Assembly (NCBI GenBank): GCA_965248735.1 | Contig: OZ252146.1 | Location: 2,542,001-2,606,000 of the forward strand | Direction of reading: 5' to 3' | DNA: 64,000 bases | Source of the DNA: Aldehydirespirator sp965248735 | GTDB lineage: Bacteria; Actinomycetota; Acidimicrobiia; Acidimicrobiales; Aldehydirespiratoraceae | Part shown: in pieces, positions 1 to 8,963 of the stretch | How the letters are laid out: each line of letters begins with the position of its first letter | How positions within the stretch are numbered: the stretch's first letter is position 1 | The notes under the pieces: generated by a model | Told to the model about the DNA's origin: nothing | Seen by the model: the letters and a program-made list of their open reading frames with translations, nothing else | Databases searched by the model: none | Program-made: the position numbers and the translations under genes

Positions 1-66
1 TGGCCGCGACGCGAACCCTCCGCGGCCGGTGAGATGTTCTCGCACATGAAAGTGCCGCCCGGGTAA
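1..66 (+). CDS. possible C-terminal end of an unidentified protein
   Basis: An open plus-strand frame runs in from the window edge and stops at TAA (64-66), giving 21 residues that end in MKVPPG. It is too short to recognise. It could be the tail of a gene convergent with cysC or a chance frame. No hairpin is visible between it and the cysC stop. Confidence 0.2.
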   Translation, partial: WPRREPSAAGEMFSHMKVPPG

Positions 67-80
67 TCGGCCCCGGCGCG

Positions 81-737
81 CTAATGGATGCCGCAGCCGG
101 CTCCGCTCCCGAGTCGCACGCGCCTCAGAACCTCCGCCACCACAGCAGCCGACGCGGTCTCCACGCCGGTGGCGGACGTGTCGATGCGCATCTCAGGATC
201 GGTGGGCGCCTCGTAGGGGGCGGAGACGCCGGTCACCTCGGCTATGGCGCCGGCCCGGGCCCTGGCATAGAGGCCCTTGGGGTCTCGCTGCTCGCAGACT
301 GACAGGGGCGCGTCCACGAACACCTCCACGAACGAGCCGTCGGGATGGAGGCGCCGCACCCGGTCGCGGTCGCGGCGGTAGGGCGAGACGAACGACGCCA
401 GCACCACCGCGCCGGCGTCGCGCAGCAGCGCGGCCACCTCGCCGGCCCGGCGGATGTTCTCGGCCCGGTCCTCGGGGGAGAAGCCCAGATCGGAGTTGAG
501 GCCGAAGCGCAGGTTGTCACCGTCGAGAACGTAGGCCAGCACGCCCTCCGCCGCGAGCAGGGCCTCCGCCGCATGGGCCAGCGTCGACTTGCCCGAACCG
601 GGCAGGCCGGTGAGCCAAACCGTGACCGCGCCGTGGCCGAGCAGGCCGGCCCGGTCCTTGGTGGTCACCCTTCCCGGGCTCCACACGACCGCGGCCGTAC
701 CGGCACCGTCGACGGTCGGGGATCGGTCGCCGGTCAC
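81..737 (-). CDS. cysC: adenylylsulfate (APS) kinase
   Basis: Phosphorylates adenosine 5'-phosphosulfate to PAPS with ATP in cytosolic sulfate activation. The 218-residue protein has the P-loop GLPGSGKST at residues 44-52, the substrate motif DGDNLRFGLN and the SPYRRDRD motif that carries the conserved active-site serine of the family. The N-terminal 35 residues are an extension without recognisable motif. It starts with GTG, and the overlap GTGA with the stop of the upstream cysN-cysC fusion (734-737) indicates translational coupling in a cysD-cysNC-cysC operon. A free-standing APS kinase after a gene that already carries one is unusual. Confidence 0.93.
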   Translation of the reverse strand: MTGDRSPTVDGAGTAAVVWSPGRVTTKDRAGLLGHGAVTVWLTGLPGSGKSTLAHAAEALLAAEGVLAYVLDGDNLRFGLNSDLGFSPEDRAENIRRAGEVAALLRDAGAVVLASFVSPYRRDRDRVRRLHPDGSFVEVFVDAPLSVCEQRDPKGLYARARAGAIAEVTGVSAPYEAPTDPEMRIDTSATGVETASAAVVAEVLRRVRLGSGAGCGIH

Positions 738-2686
738 GCTTCGGATGCTCTGCCGGTGGGGATGAACTGTCGGGCCTCAAGCCAGGCGGTGACGGCCCGC
801 ACGCAGGCGTCCACGTCGAGCCGGGAGGTGTCGAGCACCAAGTCGGCGCCGGCTGGCTTGTCGTAGGGGGCGGACACGCCCGGGAACTGCCTGATCTCGC
901 CCCGGTCGGCTGCCTCATACAGCCCGGCGCTGTCGCGCGCGCGGCACACCTCCAGCGGCGGGTCGAGGAACACCTCCACGAACCGGTCGGCGCCGATGAG
1001 CTTGCGGGCCCGCTCCCGGACCGGCGCACTGGGCGCGACCAGCGCGGCGATCGCGATGAGTCCCTGGTCGTTCACAAGGCGGGCCAGCTCGGCGGTGCGG
1101 CGCACGTTCTCGGACCGATCCCGGTTGGAGAAGCCCAGGTCCTTGCTGACCCCCAGACGCATGTTCTCGCCGTCGAGGCGGACCGTGGTGCGGCCCCGGT
1201 CGAACAGCTCGCGCTCGAGCGCCGAGGCGATCGTCGATTTGCCCGCGCCGGTGAGTCCCGTGAGCAGCACCGTCACCGGCCGCTGCCCGAGTTGCTCGGC
1301 CCGCTCGGAGCTGCTGACGGAGCTGCGCTGGCTCTCGAGGGTCGGCCCCGGCACTGTCTCCCAGGCTGCGCCGGGGGCGGCGGCCGCGATCATGCCCGCG
1401 GCCACGGTGGCGTTGTCGGCCCTGTCGATGAGGATGAACGAGCCGGTGGTCCGGTTCTGGGCGTAGGGGTCGAAGATCAGCTCGGTGTCGGTGCGGACCG
1501 CCACCGTGGCGATGTCGTTGAGCCTCACCGCGGCGGCCGGGACCGACACGAGCGTGTCGACGTCCAGACGGCCCATCACCTCCGACACCCGGCAGCTCAT
1601 GGCCTGGCCGCCCTGCTGCAGCAGGTACTCCCCGCCCACCACTAGGTCGGTCTGCGACATCCACACGATCGTGGCCGTCAGCTGCCGGGCCCGCTGGGGC
1701 ACCTGCGCCAGATCGACGATCACGTCTCCCCGGCCGATGTCGACCTCTTCGGCGGTGGTGACGACCACGGCCCGGCCCGTCCCGGCCTCGTCGAGGTCGC
1801 CGTCGAAGGTCATGATCCGCTCGATGGTGGTCGTGCGGCCCGAGGGTTCCACCCGAACCCGGTCGCCCGCTCGCAGGGTGCCCTCGCATACGGTGCCGGC
1901 GAAGCCCCGGAATCGGTGGTCGGGCCGGATGACGAGCTGAACCGGCAGCCGCAGTCGCCCCCCGACGAGCCCGGAGGCCTGGTGGGCGCCCGCAGGCGCG
2001 GCCGCGTCCACTTGCTCAAGATGGTCCATGAGGCACGGACCGGCATACCAGCCGAGGTGCCGGCCCCGCTGCACCACGCCGTCGCCGTGAAGGGCCGAGA
2101 CCGGGATGCAGACCGGCTCGTCCAGGCTCAGGTGCTCGGCCATGGCCGACGCCTCGGCCGCGATCGACCGGAAGCGGGACTCGTCGTAGCCGACGAGGTC
2201 CATCTTGTTCACCGCCACCACCGTGGCGGAGATTCCCAGCAGGCCCGCTATCGAGCTGTGCCGGCGAGTCTGGGTGGTGACGCCTCGGACCGCGTCCACA
2301 AGGATCACGGCCAGGTCCGCGTTGGAGGCGCCAGTCACCATGTTGCGGGTGTACTGCTCGTGGCCGGGAGCGTCCGCAATGATGAAACTGCGCTTGGAGG
2401 TGGAGAAGTAGAGGTAGGCGACGTCGATGGTGATGCCCTGCTCCCGCTCCGCTTTGAGCCCGTCGGCCAGCAGGGCCAGGTCGACGTGCCCGCCGGCGTG
2501 GCCGGAGGCGGCCGACTCCTTGTACACGGCCTCGATGCGGTCGTCGTACAGGTGGTGCGAGTCGTGCAGGAGCCGGCCGATGAGGGTGGACTTGCCGTCG
2601 TCCACCGACCCGCAGGTGAGCAGGCGCAGGAGGTCCCGCTGCGGTGCGGATCCCTCGGGCGTTGCCGGGGCCGCGGCCGGATCCAT
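734..2686 (-). CDS. cysNC: sulfate adenylyltransferase GTPase subunit fused to APS kinase
   Basis: The N-terminal two thirds is the CysN GTPase, which drives ATP sulfurylase together with CysD: G1 loop GSVDDGKST, G3 DAPGHEQY and G4 NKMD are present, followed by EF-Tu-like beta-barrel domains. The C-terminal ~190 residues are a CysC domain with P-loop GLTGAGKST and DGENMRLGVS. Its equivalent of the SPxxxDR motif reads APSAPVRER, so the conserved serine appears replaced by alanine; kinase activity of this half may be reduced (inference). The start chosen is the ATG at 2684-2686, which overlaps the cysD stop as ATGA and directly precedes the GTPase domain; the longer open frame upstream antisense to nothing conserved is not credible. 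650 residues. Confidence 0.93.
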   Translation of the reverse strand: MDPAAAPATPEGSAPQRDLLRLLTCGSVDDGKSTLIGRLLHDSHHLYDDRIEAVYKESAASGHAGGHVDLALLADGLKAEREQGITIDVAYLYFSTSKRSFIIADAPGHEQYTRNMVTGASNADLAVILVDAVRGVTTQTRRHSSIAGLLGISATVVAVNKMDLVGYDESRFRSIAAEASAMAEHLSLDEPVCIPVSALHGDGVVQRGRHLGWYAGPCLMDHLEQVDAAAPAGAHQASGLVGGRLRLPVQLVIRPDHRFRGFAGTVCEGTLRAGDRVRVEPSGRTTTIERIMTFDGDLDEAGTGRAVVVTTAEEVDIGRGDVIVDLAQVPQRARQLTATIVWMSQTDLVVGGEYLLQQGGQAMSCRVSEVMGRLDVDTLVSVPAAAVRLNDIATVAVRTDTELIFDPYAQNRTTGSFILIDRADNATVAAGMIAAAAPGAAWETVPGPTLESQRSSVSSSERAEQLGQRPVTVLLTGLTGAGKSTIASALERELFDRGRTTVRLDGENMRLGVSKDLGFSNRDRSENVRRTAELARLVNDQGLIAIAALVAPSAPVRERARKLIGADRFVEVFLDPPLEVCRARDSAGLYEAADRGEIRQFPGVSAPYDKPAGADLVLDTSRLDVDACVRAVTAWLEARQFIPTGRASEA

Positions 2687-3684
2687 CAGAAGTAGCCCTC
2701 CCGCTTCTTCTCCTCCATCGAGCCGGACCGGTCGTGGTCGATCACCCGACCCTCGCGCTCGGAGCGGGTGGCGCCCGCCGTCTCCGCGATGACCTCCTCC
2801 AGGGTGGCCGCCTTCGACTCGACGGCCCCGGTGAGCGGGTAGCACCCCAGCGTCCGGAATCGCACCCGGCGGAGCTCGGGCTGCTCGCCCGCCTCGAACC
2901 GGAAGCGCTCATCGTCCACCATCAGCAGGGTGCCGTCGCGTTCCACCACCGGGCGCGGCGCGGCGAGATACAGCGGCACCACCTCGATGCCCTCGGCCGC
3001 GATGTAGCGCCACACGTCGAGCTCGGTCCAGTTGCTCAGCGGGAAGACCCGGATGCTCTCGCCCGGGCCGACCCGGCCGTTGTAGTGGTTCCACAGCTCG
3101 GGCCGCTGGTTCTTGGGATCCCAGCGGTGGTGCCGGTCGCGGAAGCTGAAGACCCGCTCCTTGGCCCGCGACGGCTCCTCGTCGCGCCGGGCCCCGCCGA
3201 AGGCCGCGTCGTAGCGGCCCGCCTCCAGCGCCTGCTTGAGGGCCTGGGTCTTCATCACGTCGGTGTAGTGCAGCGATCCGTGGTCGAAGGGGTTGATCTG
3301 TGCCGCCACGCCCTCGGCGTTGGTGTGCACCACCAGCTCGAAGCCGAGCTGGCGGGCCATCCGATCCCGGAAGGCGATCATCTCGCGGAACTTCCAGGTC
3401 GTGTCCACATGCAGCAGCGGGAACGGGATCGGGGCGGGGTGGAAGGCCTTTCGGGCCAGATGGAGCATCACCGAGCTGTCCTTGCCGATCGAGTAGAGCA
3501 TGACCGGCTTGCCGAACTGGGCGGCCACCTCGCGGATGATGTGGACGCTCTCGTCCTCGAGCTGCTGGAGGCGATCCCCCTCGGGGCCGCGGGGCGCGCC
3601 AGGCGAATCCGCCCCCGTTCCCGCCCCCCGGTGGGGCCGGCTACCGGCGGCGGGTTCCGGAACGGAGCGAGTCGGCCTTTTCAC
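2686..3684 (-). CDS. cysD: sulfate adenylyltransferase subunit 2
   Basis: Catalytic subunit of heterodimeric ATP sulfurylase, making APS from sulfate and ATP. The PP-loop SIGKDSSVML and the usual C-terminal ending EEKKREGYF are both present. The 332 residues include about 40 non-conserved N-terminal residues, because the only usable start is the ATG at 3684. That start lies 44 nt inside the end of tal, so the two genes overlap. It is followed by cysNC with an ATGA overlap. No ATG, GTG or TTG is visible in frame between 3640 and the conserved domain, which supports the long N-terminus. Confidence 0.94.
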   Translation of the reverse strand: MKRPTRSVPEPAAGSRPHRGAGTGADSPGAPRGPEGDRLQQLEDESVHIIREVAAQFGKPVMLYSIGKDSSVMLHLARKAFHPAPIPFPLLHVDTTWKFREMIAFRDRMARQLGFELVVHTNAEGVAAQINPFDHGSLHYTDVMKTQALKQALEAGRYDAAFGGARRDEEPSRAKERVFSFRDRHHRWDPKNQRPELWNHYNGRVGPGESIRVFPLSNWTELDVWRYIAAEGIEVVPLYLAAPRPVVERDGTLLMVDDERFRFEAGEQPELRRVRFRTLGCYPLTGAVESKAATLEEVIAETAGATRSEREGRVIDHDRSGSMEEKKREGYF

Positions 3685-4759
3685 CTAGCACCTCGAGCAG
3701 CTCGTCGAAGCTCTTGGTGAAGGCGGCGACGCCCTCGTCCTCGAGTTGGGCCGTGACCGAGTCGAGATCCACGCCTACGGCCGCGAGCTGCTCCAGCACC
3801 TCGGTGGCCTCGTCTAGCCCGGCGGCGAGCGTGGGCTCGACCGAGCCGTGGTCCTCGAATGCCTCCAGTGTGGCGTCGGGGAGCGTGTTCACCGTGCCCG
3901 GGCCTATCAGCCCGTCCACATAGAGCGTGTCGGGATAGGCCGGGTTCTTGGCCGACGTGCTGGCCCACAGCAGCCTCTGGGGTCGGGCGCCGCGGGCGGC
4001 CAGGGCCTCCCAGCGGGGCCCCGCGTAGAGCCGCTGGAAATGCGAGTAAGCCAACTTGGCGTTGGCGATGGCGGCCCTGCCCCGCAATGGCAGCGCCTCG
4101 GAGGTGCCGATGGCGTCGAGGCGCCGGTCCACTTCGGTGTCGATCCGGGACACGAAGAAGGAGGCCACACTGGACACCCTCGACAGGTCGCCCTCGGCCC
4201 GCTCGAGGCCCGAGATGTAGGCCTCGGCCACCTCAAGGTAACGTTCGACACTAAAGATCAACGTGACGTTTATGCTGCGGCCCTCGGAGATCATCCGGGC
4301 GATGGGCTCCAGGCCCTCCGCAGTGCCGGGGATCTTCACGTAGAGGTTGGGTACGGCCAGCCGCTCGTGCAGGCCGCGGGCGGCAACCTCGGTGGCCGCG
4401 GCGTCGCGGGCGAGGTCGGGCGCCACCTCCACCGACACGAAGCCGTCGAGCCCCTCGGACGCGTCGTAGACCGGACGCAGGACTGCGGCCGCTGCGGCGA
4501 TGTCCGAGGTGACCAGGCGCCAGTAGGACGACTCGACGTCGAGCCCGTCGGCGATAGCCGACCGGAACTCGTCGTCGTAGTCGGCGCCCGAGGCGATGGC
4601 CTTCTGGAAGATCGACGGATTCGAGGTCAGGCCCCTCACGCCCCGGCTGAGGAAGTCGTGCAGGTCCCCTCCGGTGATCCAGCCTCGCCGGATGTTGTCG
4701 AGCCAGGGACTCTGCCCGCACCGCTCATAGAGGTCGTGCAGTCTGGTGGTCGCCTTCAT
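3641..4759 (-). CDS. tal: transaldolase
   Basis: Transfers a dihydroxyacetone unit between sugar phosphates in the non-oxidative pentose phosphate pathway. The 372-residue protein matches the longer actinobacterial transaldolase type. It has LTSNPSIFQKAI near the N-terminus, the Schiff-base lysine motif YVKIPGT and NVTLIFS further on. The start is the ATG at 4759, placed directly before the conserved LHDLYERCGQSPWLDNIRR region. It lies 22 nt downstream of tkt on the same strand, so the two pentose-phosphate genes are probably cotranscribed, and its 3' end overlaps cysD. Confidence 0.95.
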   Translation of the reverse strand: MKATTRLHDLYERCGQSPWLDNIRRGWITGGDLHDFLSRGVRGLTSNPSIFQKAIASGADYDDEFRSAIADGLDVESSYWRLVTSDIAAAAAVLRPVYDASEGLDGFVSVEVAPDLARDAAATEVAARGLHERLAVPNLYVKIPGTAEGLEPIARMISEGRSINVTLIFSVERYLEVAEAYISGLERAEGDLSRVSSVASFFVSRIDTEVDRRLDAIGTSEALPLRGRAAIANAKLAYSHFQRLYAGPRWEALAARGARPQRLLWASTSAKNPAYPDTLYVDGLIGPGTVNTLPDATLEAFEDHGSVEPTLAAGLDEATEVLEQLAAVGVDLDSVTAQLEDEGVAAFTKSFDELLEVLGEKADSLRSGTRRR

Positions 4760-4781
4760 CTCGCGGCCCTCCTCGTCGGTC

Positions 4782-6755
4782 TCACGGCGCGGCCCGCGCC
4801 AACGCGCCCTCCAGCAGGGCCCGCGCCCTTCCGGCCACATTGGGGGCGGAGATTCCAAGCTTCTCCATCACCACCGCGCCGGGCGCCGACGCGCCGAAGC
4901 GGTCGATGCCCACCGCGTCGTCGGTCCAGCGGCTCCAGCCCATGGTGCTGCCCGCCTCCACCGCCAGCGACGGCAGGTCGGGCCGCAGCACGCGGGCCTG
5001 CTCGGAGTAGGGCTGCTGGGCGAACAGCTCCCACGACGGCAGCGACACCACCCGGGCCGAGATGCCGTCGGCGGCCAGGAGGGCCGCGGCGTCGCAGCAC
5101 ACCGACACCTCGCTGCCCGTCCCCACCAGCGTCAGGCCGGGGTCGTCGGGCTCGGAGATCGCATAGCCCCCGGCCGCGACCGCGTCGGCGCGGGTGCCCT
5201 CGAGCACGGGCACTCCCTGGCGGGTGAGGATCAACGCGGTCGGCCCCTCCGATGCCACCGCCACCCGCCATGCCCCCACCGTCTCGGTGGCGTCGGCGGG
5301 CCTGATGACCCTCAGGCCCGGTATGGCTCGTAGGGAGGCCACGTGCTCCACGGGCTGGTGGGTGGGGCCGTCCTCTCCCACGCCCACGGAGTCGTGGGTC
5401 CACACGAAGACGACCTTGGCCTCCGACAGGGCGGCGAGCCGAACGGCCGGCCGCATGTAGTCGGCGAACACCAGGAACGTGCCCACCACCGGGATGGTGC
5501 CGCCGTGCAGGGCCATGCCATTGGCGACCGCCCCCATGGCGTGCTCGCGCACCCCGAAGTAGATCTGGCGGCCTCCGGGGCCGCGGGCTGAGAACACTCC
5601 GGCGTCGGCCATGACGGTGCCCGTGCTGCCGGTCAGGTCGGCGCCGCCGCCGGCAAGCCCGGGAACGACCGGCAGCAGGGCCTGCAGCGTGAGGTTGGAG
5701 GCCTTGCGGGTGGCGACCGACGGGCCCGGATCCCATGACGGCAGGGCGTCGTCCCAGCCGGGGAGGCCCGTCGCGGCCAGGCACGCCTCCAGACCGGCCC
5801 GATCACCCTCGAGGGCTGCGACCCGCGCCTCCCAGGCGCAGCGCTCGTCTCGTCCCGCGATCCCCGCGTCGCGGTAGTAGTGGAGCACCTCGGAGGGCAC
5901 GTGGAACGTCTCGTCGGTCGGCAGTCCGAGCAGGGCCTTGGTGGCCGCGATCTCCTCGTCGAAGATGGCGTAGCCGTGCCCGGCCGGCGTTCCCGCCGTC
6001 TGGGGAGCGGGCGCGGCGATCACCGATCGCACGACCACCACCGACGGGCGATCCTCCACGGCCGCGGCGTCGCGCAAGCCGGCTTCCAGCGCGTCGAGGT
6101 CCTCGGCCGCCTCGCCGAGCTCGGTGGTGTGCCAGCCGTAGGAGCGGAAGCGGGCCGCGGCGTCGTCGGAGAGCGCGAGGTCGGTGCCGCCGTCGATGGT
6201 GACCTCGTTGTCGTCGTAGACGACCACCAGCCGGCCCAGACCCAGATGACCGGCCAGAGAGGCCGCCTCGTGGCTGATTCCCTCGGACAGGTCGCCGTCT
6301 CCGACGATCACGAAAATGCGGTGGTCGCAGATGTCGGCGCCGAAGCGGGCCCGCATCTGGCTCTCGGCGATGGCCATGCCCACCGCGTTGGCCAGGCCCT
6401 GCCCCAGCGGCCCGGTGGTCACCTCCACGCCGGGAGTGCAGCCGGCCTCGGGGTGGCCCGGCGTGGGCGAACCCCACTGCCGGAAGTTCTGCAGGTCGGC
6501 GAGCTCCAGACCGTGGCCCGTGAGGTACAGCATGGCGTACTGCAGGATCGAGGCGTGGCCCGCGGACAGCACGAACCGGTCTCGGTCGGGCCAGTCCGGC
6601 CGCTGGGCGTCGTAGCTCAGGATCCGGGTCCACAGGACGTGGGCCAGCGGGGCCAGGGCCATGGCCGTGCCCTGGTGGCCCGAGCGGGCCGCGTGGGGCG
6701 CGTCCATGGCGAGCGCCTTTATCACGTTGATCCCGAGACGCTCGATGGAAGTCAC
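4782..6755 (-). CDS. tkt: transketolase
   Basis: Thiamine-diphosphate enzyme that moves two-carbon ketol units in the pentose phosphate pathway. The N-terminal domain holds the conserved SGHQGTAMALAPLAH region, TTGPLGQGLANAVG and the ThDP-binding stretch beginning GDGDLSEG. The middle domain has the catalytic glutamate region FGVREHAMG, and a C-terminal transketolase domain follows. 657 residues, normal length. The start is GTG at 6755, four bases after a perfect GGAGG. The open frame continues far upstream to 9617, but that extension lacks conserved content and lies antisense to clear plus-strand genes. Confidence 0.96.
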   Translation of the reverse strand: MTSIERLGINVIKALAMDAPHAARSGHQGTAMALAPLAHVLWTRILSYDAQRPDWPDRDRFVLSAGHASILQYAMLYLTGHGLELADLQNFRQWGSPTPGHPEAGCTPGVEVTTGPLGQGLANAVGMAIAESQMRARFGADICDHRIFVIVGDGDLSEGISHEAASLAGHLGLGRLVVVYDDNEVTIDGGTDLALSDDAAARFRSYGWHTTELGEAAEDLDALEAGLRDAAAVEDRPSVVVVRSVIAAPAPQTAGTPAGHGYAIFDEEIAATKALLGLPTDETFHVPSEVLHYYRDAGIAGRDERCAWEARVAALEGDRAGLEACLAATGLPGWDDALPSWDPGPSVATRKASNLTLQALLPVVPGLAGGGADLTGSTGTVMADAGVFSARGPGGRQIYFGVREHAMGAVANGMALHGGTIPVVGTFLVFADYMRPAVRLAALSEAKVVFVWTHDSVGVGEDGPTHQPVEHVASLRAIPGLRVIRPADATETVGAWRVAVASEGPTALILTRQGVPVLEGTRADAVAAGGYAISEPDDPGLTLVGTGSEVSVCCDAAALLAADGISARVVSLPSWELFAQQPYSEQARVLRPDLPSLAVEAGSTMGWSRWTDDAVGIDRFGASAPGAVVMEKLGISAPNVAGRARALLEGALARAAP

Positions 6756-6853
6756 AAGTCCTCCGACCGTTCGCTGTCTGGACGCTCGCGGCCCACCATA
6801 GCTACTACCGCCGGGGGTAGGCGGAGCCGTAGCTCGAGACGGTTGGAGCCCCC

Positions 6854-7240
6854 TCATGGAGTGGGAGGCAGCAGCGTGTAGGGGACGACGGTCACCGGCC
6901 CCGCGTCTACGCGGGCCCGAGCCTCGACTGTGCCGTAGTCGGTGAACTCGAGCTCGGCCCGAACCAGGCGGTAGTTGAACTTGCCCGGCTCCACCTGCAG
7001 GGGCTGCACGTTGCGGGCGATGCGCTCGTCGCCCCGGAAGTAGGACACCTCCAGCGCGCCCATGCCCGAGTCGTCCGGCGCACAGCGCACGATCACCACC
7101 AGATGAGGCGCCCAGACCAGCGGGACCTCCTGGGGGGCCGCGGCCGAGAACTGCACCCCGGTGAGGTCGATCCGGGTCGAGGGCCCCGGCACCTGGCGGG
7201 TTTCGATCTCGTCTATGAACAGGGCGGCCACGATGTCCAT
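6854..7240 (-). CDS. conserved hypothetical protein (DUF6941-like)
   Basis: 128 residues, soluble, beginning MDIVAALFIDEIETRQVPG. The alternating hydrophobic pattern suggests an all-beta fold, as in the small DUF6941 proteins, but I cannot assign the family firmly. No catalytic motif, signal peptide or membrane segment is visible. It is transcribed away from the dacB-like gene and is followed by tkt after a gap of 98 bases. Function unknown. Confidence 0.6.
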   Translation of the reverse strand: MDIVAALFIDEIETRQVPGPSTRIDLTGVQFSAAAPQEVPLVWAPHLVVIVRCAPDDSGMGALEVSYFRGDERIARNVQPLQVEPGKFNYRLVRAELEFTDYGTVEARARVDAGPVTVVPYTLLPPTP

Positions 7241-7330
7241 ACTCGGCTCCTCGGCTCGGTGAGTCTCTCGACGCTACCGAATCAGCGTGCTGGCCGCGGA
7301 CGCCGGACCCGCCCCCTGCGGCTCGCGGCC

Positions 7331-7336
7331 TACGAT
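7331..7336 (+). promoter_or_regulatory. -10 box for a leaderless transcript
   Basis: TACGAT ends seven bases before the ATG at 7344. This places the transcription start at or next to the start codon, and no Shine-Dalgarno sequence is present. The same arrangement recurs at many genes of this window. Confidence 0.5.
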
Positions 7337-7343
7337 GCTGGCG

Positions 7344-8945
7344 ATGCGTCGCATCCTGGTGTCGATCCTGCTGGCCGCCCTGCTGACCACCGCGGTGGGG
7401 TCTTATGTCCAGGCCCGCCGCAGCGATGCCTCCGCGGACCCGGGATGGATCGAGGCCGCCGGTCCTCCCGAGACGGTCGTCGGGACGCCGATGCTCAGCG
7501 TGCGCCGGACGCCGTCCTGGCTGTCGGCGCCCGTGACCGAGGCCCGCCTGCTCGAGAGGCTCTCCGGCGTGGTGGCGCTGCCGAGCGCGCCGCCGCAGAC
7601 GTGCCTGGCCGTCTACCGCGACTTCGATCCGGTGGCGCGCGAGCAGGCCGACTCGCTGCTGGTTCCGTCGTCTCTGATGAAGATCGTCACCGCGGCCGCG
7701 ATCCTTGAGATCGCGGGACCGGCGGCCACCTACACGACCGAGGTCTTCGTCCGCGCCGACGCGCTGGACGCCGCCGCCGACGGCGCGCTGGTGGGCGACA
7801 TCTATCTGGTGGGACGGGGCGATCCGGTCCTGTCGACGCTGGCCTACGTCCGGCGCTTCGACGAGCCCATAGTCCACACCGACTTCACCGAGTTGGCGGT
7901 CGAGGCGGCCGCCGCCCTGAGGGAGCGGGGCATCGTCGCCGTGGAGGGAGGAGTCGTGGCCGACGAGTCCCGCTTCCCCGAGGCGGAGCGGGACTACACC
8001 GCGCAATTCCCCCAGCCCGGCGCCCGGCCCATCTGGAAGCCGTCCTACGTCAGCGAGAACCAGGTCGGTCCGCTCTCCGCGCTGCTGCTGAACGACGGCT
8101 ACGTCTCCTTCCCGCCGTCGGCCGACTCTGCCAGCCGGCGCCAGAACGTGCGGGCGTCCGACCCCGCCCTCCATGCGGCCCAGGTCCTGGGCGGATTGAT
8201 CGAGGCCCGGGGCGTCCGCGTGTCCTCCGACGCCCTCAAGGGGGCTGCGCCGCCGCCGTCGGAGCTCCGCTCGCTGGCCGTCGTCGAGTCGCCGCCGATG
8301 GCGGAGATCGTCGCTCGCATGCTGCGCAACTCCGACAACACCACCGCCGAGATGCTGCTCAAGGAGATCGGCCGACGATTCTCGGGCTCGGCCCGGGCCG
8401 AGGCGGTGGTGGGCGTGCGGGACGTGCTGGAAAGGCAGCTGAAGGTACAGACCGAGGGAATCGTCATCGTCGACGGCTCGGGCCTGTCGATCCACAACCG
8501 GCTGACGTGCGACCTGATCGCCGAACTGCTGCGGGACGCCGGGCCGGACTCGCCCCTGGTGACGGGCCTGGCCGTGGTGGGGGAGCGCGGGACGCTGCGA
8601 GACTGCGACGCCGGCCTCGCGCCCGCCGCCGGAGCCGGCACCGACCCCGAGGCGGAAGGCGCCCCGCCAAGCACGGTGTGGGCCAAGAGTGGGACCCTCA
8701 ACGACGTCTCCGCCCTGGCCGGAGTGACCGTTGCCCGCAACGGCGACGTGCTCACGTTCGCCCTGATCTCCAATCGCGAGGGCCTCATCTTCGACCTCGG
8801 CTTCTGCAACGTCCTGCAGCGGGGCCTGATCGCGGCCGCGGCCGGCCATCCCTACGGGCCGTCCTCGGCGGACGCCGCGCTGCATCCGCTGCCCGCGGTC
8901 GCGCCGGTCGTCGTCGAAGCCGTTGACTCCGCCGGCGGCGGGTAG
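7344..8945 (+). CDS. dacB: D-alanyl-D-alanine carboxypeptidase, peptidase S13 family
   Basis: Penicillin-binding protein 4-type enzyme that trims or cleaves peptidoglycan peptides outside the membrane. A signal anchor (MRRILVSILLAALLTTAVG) opens the protein. The three active-site motifs are present: SLMK (S110-K113), SDN (in RNSDNTTAE) and KSG (in WAKSGTLND). 533 residues. The start is the ATG at 7344, directly before the signal sequence; in-frame ATGs at 7287 and 7335 are less likely because the former lengthens the signal peptide unnaturally. The carboxy-terminal 40 residues are Ala/Pro/Val rich and not conserved. Confidence 0.88.
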   Translation: MRRILVSILLAALLTTAVGSYVQARRSDASADPGWIEAAGPPETVVGTPMLSVRRTPSWLSAPVTEARLLERLSGVVALPSAPPQTCLAVYRDFDPVAREQADSLLVPSSLMKIVTAAAILEIAGPAATYTTEVFVRADALDAAADGALVGDIYLVGRGDPVLSTLAYVRRFDEPIVHTDFTELAVEAAAALRERGIVAVEGGVVADESRFPEAERDYTAQFPQPGARPIWKPSYVSENQVGPLSALLLNDGYVSFPPSADSASRRQNVRASDPALHAAQVLGGLIEARGVRVSSDALKGAAPPPSELRSLAVVESPPMAEIVARMLRNSDNTTAEMLLKEIGRRFSGSARAEAVVGVRDVLERQLKVQTEGIVIVDGSGLSIHNRLTCDLIAELLRDAGPDSPLVTGLAVVGERGTLRDCDAGLAPAAGAGTDPEAEGAPPSTVWAKSGTLNDVSALAGVTVARNGDVLTFALISNREGLIFDLGFCNVLQRGLIAAAAGHPYGPSSADAALHPLPAVAPVVVEAVDSAGGG

Positions 8946-8963
8946 CCGCGGCCTGTAGACGAC

